From WTFV01 sp965203525 (lineage in GTDB: Bacteria; Acidobacteriota; Vicinamibacteria; Vicinamibacterales; UBA8438), in the NCBI GenBank assembly GCA_965203525.1, contig OZ241898.1, positions 2,914,001-2,978,000 of the forward strand: DNA of 64,000 nt, given 5' to 3'. Under the pieces are notes generated by a model. It ran no database searches and had not been told where the DNA came from. It was given only the letters and a program-made list of their open reading frames with translations. This document shows, piece by piece, positions 1 through 8,111 of this stretch. Each line of letters opens with the position of its first letter. The first letter of the stretch is position 1. The position numbers and the translations under genes were made by a program.

Positions 1-528
1 GCTGGCGAAGCCCCAGTCGAAGCCCCACCGCATGCGGTCCACGCCGTAGTCGTCCCCGTAGTTCCTGCGCCAGAGGAGCGCGCCGGTGTCGACGCGCAGG
101 GCGGAGAGGATCCCGGTGCGGCCGAGGACGTACACGCGGTCGCCGTCGACCGTCGGCGTGGCTCCCGGCCCCACCTCCCACTGCACGCCGGCGTAGTCGG
201 CCTCCCATTCCCGGACCCACAGCAGCTCGCCGGTCGCCTGGTCGAACGCCAGGGCGCGTTCGGTGCCCCGCATCCCGCTGGTCGGCTCCCAGTCGGTAGC
301 GAACACCCGTCCGCCGGCGACCGCCGGCCCGGCGAACCCCGCCTTGATCGGCATCCGCCAGCGCACCTTCAGGCCCTCGGCCGGGAACGACTCGAGCAGG
401 CCGGTCTCGCGCCACACGCCCAGGCGGCCCGCGCCGCGGAACTCCGGCCAGTCGTCCGCGCGGACTTCCGCCCCGTTCCCCGCGAGCACCGCCAGCGCGC
501 CGATCGCCGCCGCCTTCCACGTCTTCAT
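1..528 (-). CDS. PQQ-type beta-propeller protein, 3' part cut by window edge
   Basis: The first 176 residues are visible; the reading frame runs off the left edge. The start MKTWKAAAIGALAVLAG is a signal peptide ending near EVRADDWPEFRG, a common opening of secreted quinoprotein-like propellers. Blade repeats follow: ALAFDQATGELLWVREWE and LSALRVDTGALLWRRNYG, each with the A-x-D-x-x-T-G-x-x-L-W pattern of PQQ_2 repeats. It probably acts in the periplasm, either as an oxidoreductase or as a non-catalytic propeller; the part that would decide this is outside the window. The metallo-beta-lactamase-fold gene ends 19 bases upstream on the same strand, so the two are probably co-transcribed leftward. 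Family assignment is secure, substrate unknown. Confidence 0.85.
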   Translation of the reverse strand, partial: MKTWKAAAIGALAVLAGNGAEVRADDWPEFRGAGRLGVWRETGLLESFPAEGLKVRWRMPIKAGFAGPAVAGGRVFATDWEPTSGMRGTERALAFDQATGELLWVREWEADYAGVQWEVGPGATPTVDGDRVYVLGRTGILSALRVDTGALLWRRNYGDDYGVDRMRWGFDWGFAS

Positions 529-547
529 GATGCGTTCCTCGCGGCCG

Positions 548-1501
548 TCAGCGGGCCGCCAGCTCGTCGTAGATCGCTTCGACGTTCGCCCGGGCCCGCT
601 CCATGCCGTAGCCGGCATAGCGTTCCGGCAGATTCAGATTCGCCGCCGCCTCCTCGACGCTCCGGCCCGCCTCCCGGGAGGCCCGCACCGAGGCGAGGAA
701 GTCGCGGTTGAAGTCGGCGTACTCCGCCAGGTCGTCCCAGGTCGTCCAGCCGGTCCACGCCCGCCGCGCGCCGCGGTCGCGCCGGCCCCGCCCGGCGTAG
801 GTGGTGGGGATCGGGCCGTGCCCGGTGATCACCCGGTCGACCCCGTCGATGGCCGCCACCACCTTCGCCAGCGTCTCCGGGAACGCGACGCCGCTGCCGC
901 CGTTGGCGGTGTCGATGACCGGCGCCGCCTTGTCCGGGAACAGCGCGCCGAGGTACGCGGTCCGCTTGCGCGGGAACACGACCACGACGTCGCCGTCGGT
1001 GTGCGCGGGACCGAAGTAGTGGAGCTCGATGCGGTCGAGGTCCTCGAGCAGCCCGAAGCGTTCGGTGAAGGTGGTCGTCGGCAGTCCGGGGGCGCCGTCC
1101 GCGAACAGCGCCATGCGGGCCATGGCGGCGCGGGTGTTCTCGTGCGCGATGACGTCGACCACGTCCGGGAACTCGCCGTTGCTGCCGGTGTGATCGGGAT
1201 CGGCGTGGGTGTTGACGATCGTCGTCACCGGCAGGTCCGTGACCTGGCGCACCGCGTCGAGCACCGGCCGTCCCCAGCCCGGCAGCTTGGTGCCGATCAG
1301 GACGACCCCGCCGTTGATCTCGTCGATCAGCGCCAGCGCGTTCGCCCCGCCGTCTCCGAGGTGGTAGAGCGTGTCGCGGACGTTGAGGGTGTCGATCCGG
1401 ATGAACCGTTCTTCCTGCTGCGCCCGCGCGTGCCCGCCGGCCGCCGTGACCGCCAGCAGGAGGGCGGCGCCGAACGCGAATCGCCCGCTCCACCGTGACA
1501 T
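548..1501 (-). CDS. secreted metallo-beta-lactamase-fold hydrolase
   Basis: A 317-residue MBL-fold protein with a signal peptide (MSRWSGRFAFGAALLLAV, cleavage near HARAQQ). Start at 1501 is chosen because a GAGGAGG ribosome site lies 6 bases upstream; the frame stays open 17 codons further but without a site. The first metal motif reads NTHADPDHTGSN, with H99, D103 and H104 in place but Asp at 101 where the usual H-x-H-x-D-H has its second His. Later ligands look normal: HYFGPAHTDGD and VITGHGP. This places it among periplasmic MBL-fold enzymes with an altered zinc site; activity could be lactonase- or esterase-like, but the substrate is not predictable. It is followed at 19 bases by the PQQ-type propeller gene, suggesting one transcript. 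Confidence 0.85.
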   Translation of the reverse strand: MSRWSGRFAFGAALLLAVTAAGGHARAQQEERFIRIDTLNVRDTLYHLGDGGANALALIDEINGGVVLIGTKLPGWGRPVLDAVRQVTDLPVTTIVNTHADPDHTGSNGEFPDVVDVIAHENTRAAMARMALFADGAPGLPTTTFTERFGLLEDLDRIELHYFGPAHTDGDVVVVFPRKRTAYLGALFPDKAAPVIDTANGGSGVAFPETLAKVVAAIDGVDRVITGHGPIPTTYAGRGRRDRGARRAWTGWTTWDDLAEYADFNRDFLASVRASREAGRSVEEAAANLNLPERYAGYGMERARANVEAIYDELAAR

Positions 1502-1591
1502 GGGATTCCTCCTCGCCTGCGAGTCCGCGAACGCTACGGACGGAAGCATCATACCGTCACCCGGCGGCGCGGCCGCGCCGGCCGCTGGCCG

Positions 1592-1703
1592 GGTTCTATC
1601 GCAGCCTGCCGCCGGCGCGAAACGCGATCGCCCTGGACGCGGACCACCCCGTCTCGCATCCGCCTGGTTCTATCGCAGCCTGCCGCCGGTGCGAAACGCG
1701 ATC
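1592..1703. repeat. direct repeat pair, 38 bp, period 74
   Basis: A 38-bp block at 1592-1629 recurs at 1666-1703 with a single C/T difference; 36 unrelated bases separate the copies. It lies between the starts/ends of two leftward genes. It belongs to the window-wide set of repeats with a period near 72 bp. No gene is supported in 1502-1729. Confidence 0.9.
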
Positions 1704-1729
1704 CGCCGCCGCGGCGGCGTGCGCCGGTT

Positions 1730-2566
1730 TCAGAACGCGAACCGCAATCCGCCGGAGGCATGCGTCCCGCCCAGCTCCATGGGCGTCGGAAACCGGTCGT
1801 CGAGGCGGACGGCCGCCGTCCCGCGGCTGTAGCGCACGTTGAAGCCGAGACCGACGCGGCCGGTGACGAAGAAGACGCCGTCGAACCCGAGGTGGAAGCC
1901 GAAACTGCCCGCCGTGACCGTCGTGGCGCGGTGGCTGGCAAGCGCGACCTGATCGAAGTCCCTGGATTCTCGCGTGCCGATCTCCGAAACGAGATCCTGC
2001 CGGACGATGAAGACGGTCGGACCCCAGGTCGCCCGCAACAGCAGGTTCTCGGTGAGGCTGCGCCAGTACTGCCCCTGCAGGTGCAGGCCGATCTCCCTGC
2101 GGGCGAGGCCCCTGCGCATGCCGCTGGCCGGGCGCGGAAAGTCGAAGAAGAATGGATGGGGGACCTCCGCCCGAATGAAGACCGTCGTCGGCTCGGCGAC
2201 GTGCGACACCGCGAGCCCGACCGCGAGCGCCTTCCAGACCCGGACGGAGACGTCGCCGTCCAGCGCATGGTGCTTCGCAACGTCGTAGTGCGCGTGGAAG
2301 GAGCCCGTCTCGCCGTGCTGCCGGAACGTGACGCGGTTCATGAACGCGTCGTAGACGAACTGCATGCCCAGGTTGACACCGGCGAGGCGGTCGGGCTCGG
2401 ACGCCGGCTGCGCCGCCGCGCCGCCGGGGGCCAGCAGGGCCGCCGCGGCGGCGATCACGGCCGCCCACCGCGCCGCGGCGCGGGTGGCGGGCTGCCGGGC
2501 GGAGCAGCGGGCCGCCGCCGCGGCGATCCCGGCTGCCCACCGCGCCCGGTTTCGTCGGGGAGCCAT
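1730..2566 (-). CDS. predicted outer-membrane beta-barrel protein
   Basis: A 278-residue protein without a recognised name. The start MAPRRNRARWAAG leads into a long Ala-rich hydrophobic stretch (VIAAAAALLAPGGAAAQ) that reads as an export signal. The mature part alternates polar and hydrophobic residues in strands such as VTFRQHGETGSFHAHYDV, EIGLHLQGQYWRSLTENLL and FGFHLGFDGVFFVTGRVG, and ends LRFAF*, a terminal Phe as in many Gram-negative outer-membrane barrels. This suggests a porin-like or OmpA-like barrel, inferred from pattern alone. The frame stays open upstream to 3007, but that part is the 73-bp tandem repeat and is not counted as coding. A later start nearer the signal peptide is possible. 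Confidence 0.65.
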   Translation of the reverse strand: MAPRRNRARWAAGIAAAAARCSARQPATRAAARWAAVIAAAAALLAPGGAAAQPASEPDRLAGVNLGMQFVYDAFMNRVTFRQHGETGSFHAHYDVAKHHALDGDVSVRVWKALAVGLAVSHVAEPTTVFIRAEVPHPFFFDFPRPASGMRRGLARREIGLHLQGQYWRSLTENLLLRATWGPTVFIVRQDLVSEIGTRESRDFDQVALASHRATTVTAGSFGFHLGFDGVFFVTGRVGLGFNVRYSRGTAAVRLDDRFPTPMELGGTHASGGLRFAF

Positions 2567-3123
2567 CGGCGCGCGGATCGTACCGCCGTCGTCCGCGGGA
2601 TGGCAATCGGCGATCCGGCGGGACGGCGACCGGCGAATCCGGTGCGGGTCGGCTGTCGGTGCGTCCCGGACGTGGATGTCGACGGTGCGGCTGCCGCCGG
2701 TATCGGCGAATCCGGTGCGGGCCGGCTGTCGATGCGTCCCGGACGTGGATGTCAACGGTGCGGCTGCCGCCGGTATCGGCGAATCCGGTGCGGGCCGGCT
2801 GTCGATGCGTCCCGGACGTGGACGTCGACGGTGCGGGTGCCGCCGGTGTCGGCGGATCCGGTGCGGGTCGGCTGTCGGTGCGTCTGCCCCGCTGCGCCCG
2901 TCACCTCCCGCCGGCCGGGGAACCGCGCGCCGGCGACCCGTTGCACGGTCCGGAACAGCCCCACGCCGGCGCTGGTGACCGAAGCCGGCGGCCGAAGCCG
3001 GAACCACGACCCGCCGCCGGTACCGCGGGCGGTTGTATCATGATCGCGTGGGCCGGCCCGCACGGCCGCGGCCGGTGCCTGTCCGTTCCACGTAGCGGCA
3101 TGACGACGAAGCGGAGGTTCGAG
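2567..3123. other. gene-free region with tandem repeat and upstream signals of the selenoprotein gene
   Basis: Long open frames here are produced by the tandem repeat and by high GC. The left half holds the 73-bp tandem repeat. Near the right end TATCAT at 3036-3041 could be a -10 box for the rightward gene at 3124, giving a leader of about 75 bases with GGAGG just upstream of the ATG. Nothing else recognisable. Confidence 0.5.
2631..2885. repeat. 73-bp tandem repeat, 3.5 copies
   Basis: Copies begin at 2631, 2704, 2777 and 2850, an exact 73-bp period; the last copy is partial. Copies differ at only a few positions across the full unit, so this is an array of whole-unit duplications, not repeats with unique spacers. 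It lies directly upstream of the beta-barrel gene start at 2566. Confidence 0.93.
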
Positions 3124-4206
3124 ATGAAGATCGCCCGCATCCTGACACTGACGCTGGCGCTGGCCTGGGCGGCCGCCGCCACCGCGGCCGCGCAGGCCCC
3201 GCCGCTGCCGGACGTCGACCGGTTCGGCCCGCGGGTGGGCGAGACCGTGCCGGCTTTCTCGCTCGTCGACCAGAGCGGCGAGGCGCGCGACCTGCGGTCG
3301 CTGACGGGACCGAACGGCCTGCTGCTCGTCTTCAGCCGCTCGGCCGACTGGTGACCGTACTGCAAGACGCAGCTCGTGGAGCTGCAAAGCCGGTATGCGG
3401 ACCTCCGGAACCGCGGCATCGGCCTCGCCGCCGTCACCTACGACCCGGCCGCGACCCTCGCCGGGTTCGCCGCCGCGCGCGGGATCGAGTTCCCGCTCCT
3501 GTCCGACGAGGGCTCGGCGACGATCCGGGAGTACGGCCTCCTGAACGAGGAGATGGACCCGGCGCGGGCGCCGGAAGAGCGGCGCGCGCTGCTGCGCCGC
3601 CTGTACGGGATCCCGTATCCGGGCACGTTCGTGCTCGACGCGGACGGCCGCGTGACGGCGCGCTTCTTCGAAGCGGCCTACCAGGAGCGCTCCACGGTCG
3701 CCAGCATCGCCGTCCGGCTCGGCGACGAGGCGGTCGGCGCGGACCGCGCCGGCGTGCGCGTCGAGACCGATCACCTGGAGGCGCGCGCCTGGGTGACCGA
3801 CGGCGTGGTCGCACCGGGCAACCGCCTGTCGCTGGTGGTCGACGTGACGCCGAAGCCGGACATGCACGTCTACGCGCCGGGGGATCACGCCTACCGGGTC
3901 GTTCGCCTGCGCACGACCGCGCCCGACTTCCTGCGGAGCCACGAGGTCGTCTATCCGCCGTCCGGGACGTACCACTTCGAACCGCTCGACGAGACGGTGC
4001 CGGTCTACGAGGAACCGTTCCGCCTCGTGCAGGACGTGACGATTCCGATGCGGCAGGACGTCGCCGAGCTGGCGTCCGAGCCGGGAGCCACCGTGCGCGT
4101 CGAGGCGGTGCTGGAGTACCAGGCCTGCGACCACGAGGTGTGCTACCTGCCGCAGGCGGCGCCGCTGAGCTGGGAACTGTCGTGGCGTCCGCTGATCCGG
4201 GACTGA
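3124..4206 (+). CDS. probable selenoprotein: redoxin fused to DsbD-alpha-like domain, Sec at TGA 3352-3354
   Basis: Read through the TGA at codon 77, this is one 360-residue protein. Residues 1-24 are a signal peptide (MKIARILTLTLALAWAAAA, cut near TAAAQA). Residues 30-200 are an AhpC/TSA-type thioredoxin fold: GETVPAFSLVDQSGEARDL, then FSRSADW-U-PYCKTQL. Homologues carry C-x-x-C here, so the stop codon sits exactly on the catalytic Cys (U-P-Y-C). The C-terminal 140 residues resemble the DsbD N-terminal domain, including YQACDHEVCYLPQ. Fourteen bases after the TGA a 7-bp perfect hairpin (3369-3385) with a GUG loop matches the bacterial SECIS layout. GGAGG precedes the ATG. Likely a periplasmic thiol/selenol oxidoreductase. 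A point-mutation pseudogene is the alternative, but the frame and protein are intact on both sides. Annotation software would call two truncated genes (3124-3354 and 3376-4206). Confidence 0.85.
3352..3385 (+). promoter_or_regulatory. UGA codon and bacterial SECIS-like hairpin
   Basis: TGA at 3352-3354 is followed by GCAGCTC (3369-3375), loop GTG (3376-3378) and GAGCTGC (3379-3385), a perfect 7-bp stem. Bacterial SECIS elements lie just 3' of the UGA inside the coding region and need a G and U in the apical loop for SelB binding; both are present. The loop GTG is also the false internal start that gene callers would choose. Confidence 0.75.
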
Positions 4207-4245
4207 AGCGGCGAACCCGGGAGGCGGGCCGGCGGCGCGCGCGGC

Positions 4246-5514
4246 CTACAGCTCCCGGACGCCGTGGCCGCGCGCGAGGAAGTACAGCGCCACCAGCACC
4301 AGCAGGCCGCCGTTGGCGGCGATGACCGTCCGGGTCGGGGCGAACGTCGTCAGCCAGCCGGCGGCGAGGCTGCCGAGCGGCATCCCGCCGCGGAAGGCCA
4401 TCAGGTAGATGCTCATCACGCGTCCGCGGAGTTCGTCCGGCACGTTGAGCTGGACGAGCGACGCGGTGAGCGAGAAGACGATGAGGAGCGCCCCGCCCGC
4501 GAGGAACAGCAGCAGATAGCTCGCCAGGCTGACCGGCAGGAGCGCGAAGAGGGCGATCAGGCCCCCGAACGCCGCCAGCACCCGCAGGAGCATCACCCCC
4601 ATCCGCTCGAAGCGGCCCAGCCAGGCGACGACGAGCGCGCCCGCCACCGCGCCGGTCCCGAGCGACGTCATCATGCGGCTGAGCGTGGCCGGATCGCCTG
4701 CGAACACCGGCAGGAACGCGCGCAACGGCAGGCCCAGCGAGGTGGTCGAGACGGCCAGGACGGTCAGGGCGAGCAGCGCGCCGCCCCTGCCGACGTAGGT
4801 CAGCCCGCCCTTCAGTTCCTCGATCACCGGCCGCCGTTGCGCCGGGTCGGGCGGCGGCACGCGCAGCAGGCTCAGCACCACGATCACGACGAGGAACGAC
4901 GCGCTGTTGATCCCGAAGCAGGCGACCAGACCGAGCGTCGTGAAGACCAGCCCGCCGACGAGCGGTCCGACCGACTGCGCCAGGTTGAACTGGATGGAGT
5001 TGAGGGCGACGGCGTTGGGCAGCGTCCGGCGCGGCACCAGCGCGGGAACCAGCGACTGGAACGCGGGTCCGCCGAACGCCTGCGCCAGACCGGTCGTGAA
5101 CGACAAGATCAGGACGTGCGGCAGGCGCACCGTTTCCGTGAAGACGAGCGCGGTGAGGACGAGGGCGCAGATCATCTGCAGGGTCTGCGAGGCCATCAGC
5201 AGGTGCCGGCGGTCGTAGCGGTCGGCGGTGACCCCGCCGAGGAGCGTGAAGAGCAGCAGCGGCACGTTGCCGACGAAGGTGTCGAGTCCCAGGTAGAACG
5301 CCGACCCGGTCAGGTCGTAGATCAGCCACTGCTGGGCGAAGCGCTGCATCCACGTGCCGACGGCCGAGGTGAACGCCGCCGTCCAGAGGTTCCGGAATCC
5401 GCGGAAGGTGAACGCCTCGCCGAGGCGCAGCAGCGCGCGCGCGACGCGTCCCTGGCGGGACGCGTTCGACCGGACCGGCTCGGCGCCGTCGGGTTCGGCT
5501 ACCGGCTCGGCCAC
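4246..5514 (-). CDS. MFS transporter, EntS-like exporter family
   Basis: A 422-residue protein with about twelve hydrophobic segments. The opening FRGFRNLWTAAFTSAVGTWMQ and the loop GGVTADRYDRRHLLMAS (motif A-like, G-x-x-x-D-R-x-x-R) are typical of the MFS_3 group, relatives of the enterobactin exporter EntS. FGGPAFQSLVPALVPR and the second-half loop LNVPDELRGRVMSIYLMAF fit as well. It sits in the inner membrane; substrate is unknown and siderophore export should not be assumed. Its start overlaps the end of the DUF983 gene by 16 bases, so the two are probably translated from one leftward message. Confidence 0.88.
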   Translation of the reverse strand: MAEPVAEPDGAEPVRSNASRQGRVARALLRLGEAFTFRGFRNLWTAAFTSAVGTWMQRFAQQWLIYDLTGSAFYLGLDTFVGNVPLLLFTLLGGVTADRYDRRHLLMASQTLQMICALVLTALVFTETVRLPHVLILSFTTGLAQAFGGPAFQSLVPALVPRRTLPNAVALNSIQFNLAQSVGPLVGGLVFTTLGLVACFGINSASFLVVIVVLSLLRVPPPDPAQRRPVIEELKGGLTYVGRGGALLALTVLAVSTTSLGLPLRAFLPVFAGDPATLSRMMTSLGTGAVAGALVVAWLGRFERMGVMLLRVLAAFGGLIALFALLPVSLASYLLLFLAGGALLIVFSLTASLVQLNVPDELRGRVMSIYLMAFRGGMPLGSLAAGWLTTFAPTRTVIAANGGLLVLVALYFLARGHGVREL

Positions 5515-5870
5515 TGAATGTAGAGCCCTTCACCCAGGAAGACGAAGCTGGTCCAGAGCCCCCTGGACAGCCGATGGAAGGCGAACGGGGCGAGCGCCGC
5601 GCTCGCCGTCCAGATGGCGAGCTGCTGCGACGTCGTGAGCGGGACGAAGGTCCGCAACAGGAGGTAGCCCGTCACCGTGAACCCGAGGGTGAGTCCGAGG
5701 TTGACGCAGACGGCGCCGAGCCACTGTCCCGGCTCGCGCTCGAACCGCTCGCCGCACGCGCTGCACCGCTCGTGCATGCGGGTCGCCGACTTGAACAGGC
5801 GTCCGTAGCCGCAGCACGGGCATCGAAGCCTGCATCCGCGTCCGATGATGTCGGCGATTTCGCGGAGCAC
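5499..5870 (-). CDS. DUF983 family membrane protein
   Basis: A small membrane protein with the DUF983 hallmarks: an N-terminal zinc-ribbon-like pair CRLRCPCCGYGRLF and HERCSACGERFE, then two hydrophobic segments (AVCVNLGLTLGFTVTGYLL and WTASAALAPFAFHRLS). Function of the family is unknown. The start is uncertain: the GTG at 5870 (VLREIADIIGRG, 123 residues) begins where family similarity would begin; an ATG at 5945 would add 25 Arg/Ala-rich residues with no ribosome site and would overlap the promoter side of the divergent epimerase gene. The stop overlaps the MFS gene start. Confidence 0.75.
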   Translation of the reverse strand: MLREIADIIGRGCRLRCPCCGYGRLFKSATRMHERCSACGERFEREPGQWLGAVCVNLGLTLGFTVTGYLLLRTFVPLTTSQQLAIWTASAALAPFAFHRLSRGLWTSFVFLGEGLYIQWPSR

Positions 5871-5965
5871 CGGGGCGCTGCCTGCCCTGATTCTAGCACC
5901 TGCCGCGCCCGCGGCCGCCCGCCGGCGGCGTCGTTGGGCTAGCATCGTCGGCAGGAGGAAGACCG

Positions 5966-6874
5966 ATGAAGGTAGCCGTTACCGGGGCGACGGGGTTGAT
6001 CGGGGCCGCGCTCGTGCCGTTTCTGTGCAGCGGCGGGCACGAGGCGGCGCCGTTGCGGCGCGCGCCAGCGGGCCGCGGGGGCGACGGTCCGAGCTGGGAT
6101 CCGGACACCGGCGCGCTCTCCGCGGGCGCGCTCGACGGCCTCGACGCGGTGGTGCACCTGGCGGGGGAGAACGTCGCCGGCGGGCGTTGGACCGCGGCGC
6201 GCAAGGCGCGCATCCGCGACAGCCGGGTGGACGGCACGCGGCGCCTCGCCGAGGCGCTGGCCGCCCTGCCCGAGCCGCCGCGGACGCTGGTCGCCGCCTC
6301 GGCGATCGGGTTCTACGGGGATCGGGGCGACGAGGCGCTCGACGAGTCGTCGCCGCCGGGGGAGGGCTTCCTGCCCGTGGTCTGCCGGGCCTGGGAGGAG
6401 GCGGCGGCGCCGGCGCGCGAGGCGGGGATACGCGTCGTCCACCTGCGGATCGGCGTCGTGCTGACGCCGGCCGGCGGCGCGCTCGGACAGATGCTCCTCC
6501 CGTTCCGGCTGGGGGTCGGCGGCGTGATCGGTTCCGGCCGGCAGTACATGAGCTGGGTGGCGCTCGACGACGTGCTGGGCGGCGTGCTGCACGTCCTGCG
6601 CACCGACGGGCTCGCCGGCGCGGTCAACATGGTCGCGCCGAACCCGGCGACGAACGCGGAGTTCACGAAAACGCTCGGCCGCGTCCTGCGCCGGCCGACC
6701 ATCCTGCCGCTGCCCGGTTTCGCCGCGCGGCTGGCGTTCGGCGAAATGGCCGACGCCCTGCTGCTGGCGAGCGCCCGCGTCGAGCCCGCGCGCCTGCGGC
6801 AAGGCGGCTTCGCCTTCGGGTACCCGGGCCTGGAGGACGCGCTCCGCCACGTGCTCGGCCGCGCCGCATCGTGA
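5966..6874 (+). CDS. TIGR01777-type SDR epimerase
   Basis: A 302-residue extended SDR of the YfcH/TIGR01777 group. MKVAVTGATGLIGAAL is the G-x-x-G-x-x-G nucleotide-binding loop; VHLAGENVAGGRWTAARK is the characteristic family motif; ASAIGFYGDRGDEALDE carries the active-site region with Tyr; the C-terminal DUF1731 part is seen in ARVEPARLRQGGFAFGYP. It is expected to be cytosolic and to bind NAD(P); the substrate of the family is not established, and plant relatives act in plastid division. An AGGAGG site lies just upstream of the ATG. It is divergent from DUF983. Confidence 0.92.
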   Translation: MKVAVTGATGLIGAALVPFLCSGGHEAAPLRRAPAGRGGDGPSWDPDTGALSAGALDGLDAVVHLAGENVAGGRWTAARKARIRDSRVDGTRRLAEALAALPEPPRTLVAASAIGFYGDRGDEALDESSPPGEGFLPVVCRAWEEAAAPAREAGIRVVHLRIGVVLTPAGGALGQMLLPFRLGVGGVIGSGRQYMSWVALDDVLGGVLHVLRTDGLAGAVNMVAPNPATNAEFTKTLGRVLRRPTILPLPGFAARLAFGEMADALLLASARVEPARLRQGGFAFGYPGLEDALRHVLGRAAS

Positions 6875-6940
6875 ACGGCGGGGCCGGCGCGGACCATCCG
6901 GCCGACGGCAGGCGCGCCGCGAGCGGGCTCCCCGGCCTGC

Positions 6941-7663
6941 TCACCGGGACGGGGGGCCGGCCGGCAGGGTTTCCTCGACGCGCAGCCCCGGCGCCGCGAG
7001 CGGCGCGTTGAGGAAGTCGACGAGCGGCGCCAGGTGCGCGAAGAGCCGGAGCAGCGACGGATAGAAGCGCGGGCCGGTGGCGAACGCCGGCGGCCGTTCG
7101 CAGCCGGCGAGGAACTGCTTGAGCCGGAGCAGGTCGCCGGCCGGATGGTCGGCCGGAAAACCGCGCGGCACCCGCTTCAGCCGCTCGCCGGACAGCGCGC
7201 CGAAGTTGCGGCGGAACGCCGGGGCGGCCACGAGGGTCCGCAGGCGGCCGGCGTTGGCGGCGACGTGCTCCCGGAGGCGGCGCAGCCCGCGCGGTTGCGG
7301 CCGGTACAACCCGCCGCCGACGAACACCCGGTCTGCCTCCACGTGGACGTAGAGCCCCGCGGCCTCGTGCTTCGGCAGGGCGCGGTGCGGGAAGATCGCG
7401 GCGACGTGCGTCTTGAACGGCGCCTTGTCGGCCGTGAAGCGCGTGTCGCGGTGGATGCGGTACAGCGACGTCTTCGGATTGGCGGTCAGGTCCGGCGCGA
7501 TGCCCGGAAGGTCGGCCGCCAGACGTTCGATCAGCGCGATCATCGGTCCCCGGACGTGCGTTTCGTAGTCGGCGCGGTGCTCGCGGAACCACTCGCGGTC
7601 GTTGTGGCGCGCGAGCCGCCGAAGGAACGCGAGGGTCTGCGGAGTGAAGCGCGGAGCCGGCAT
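6941..7663 (-). CDS. DUF2461 family protein
   Basis: A 240-residue cytosolic protein matching DUF2461: FTPQTLAFLRRLARHNDREWF at the N terminus, YRIHRDTRFTADKAPFKTHV, AGLYVHVEADRVFVGGGLY and the C-terminal PPAFATGPRFYPSLL region. Length equals the family norm (about 220-240). Function is unknown for the family. The DUF309 gene lies 22 bases upstream on the same strand, so the two are likely co-transcribed. Confidence 0.9.
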   Translation of the reverse strand: MPAPRFTPQTLAFLRRLARHNDREWFREHRADYETHVRGPMIALIERLAADLPGIAPDLTANPKTSLYRIHRDTRFTADKAPFKTHVAAIFPHRALPKHEAAGLYVHVEADRVFVGGGLYRPQPRGLRRLREHVAANAGRLRTLVAAPAFRRNFGALSGERLKRVPRGFPADHPAGDLLRLKQFLAGCERPPAFATGPRFYPSLLRLFAHLAPLVDFLNAPLAAPGLRVEETLPAGPPSR

Positions 7664-7685
7664 CGCGGTGGTTCCCCTCCTGCGA

Positions 7686-8072
7686 TCACCCGGTGAAGCG
7701 GACGCGCGGCGCCAGCGTCCAGTCGAAGCGTTCGAGGCGGTCCGGACCGAGCCGCTCGACCTCGGCCCGGACGCGCGCCGCCTGGGCGAGCAGATCCGCC
7801 ACGTCGATCCGCTGGCAGGCCGGGGCGAACGGCCGCAGATACGCGGGTCCGCGGGTCAGCATGCGGACCGCGCCGTGGTGGTTGCGGCGCGTGACGTGGT
7901 GCATCGCGACGCCGATCTGCAGGATGCCCTGGTAGAGGCGGCGCACTGCGCGCGTCTCCGCGCGCCAGAGGTCCTCCAGCGTCTCGTGCTGCTCGAAGAA
8001 CTCCCCCCGGTTGAACTGCTCGACGCCGGCCAGCAGGAGAGGCGGCGGCGGCTCGTCGCACCAGGCGGGCAT
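7686..8072 (-). CDS. DUF309 family protein
   Basis: A 128-residue helical protein with the DUF309 signature FNRGEFFEQHETLEDLWR near the N terminus and LYQGILQIGVAMHHVTRRN in the middle; the conserved His/Glu residues suggest a metal site. Function unknown. A perfect TATAAT on the minus strand (8081-8086) ends 8 bases from the ATG at 8072 and no Shine-Dalgarno is present, so the message may be leaderless. The divergent SET gene has the mirror-image arrangement. Confidence 0.88.
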   Translation of the reverse strand: MPAWCDEPPPPLLLAGVEQFNRGEFFEQHETLEDLWRAETRAVRRLYQGILQIGVAMHHVTRRNHHGAVRMLTRGPAYLRPFAPACQRIDVADLLAQAARVRAEVERLGPDRLERFDWTLAPRVRFTG

Positions 8073-8080
8073 CGGCCGGC

Positions 8081-8104
8081 ATTATAGACGTGTGCGGCTA
8101 CAAT
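8081..8104. promoter_or_regulatory. divergent promoter with two -10 boxes for leaderless genes
   Basis: ATTATA at 8081-8086 reads TATAAT on the minus strand, 8 bases before the DUF309 start. TACAAT at 8099-8104 on the plus strand is 7 bases before the SET-gene ATG at 8112. Transcription would therefore begin at or within a few bases of both start codons. No convincing -35 boxes are visible. Confidence 0.6.
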
Positions 8105-8111
8105 CGGCGGC

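Noticed and set aside
2631..2885. CRISPR array (regular units of 73 bp here and at 9348)
   Set aside because: The whole unit, including the would-be spacer, is repeated almost unchanged, and no cas gene is near. Two-copy cases elsewhere each have a different repeat.
4207..4245. Terminator between the selenoprotein and the convergent MFS gene
   Set aside because: No convincing stem with a T run in the 39 bases.
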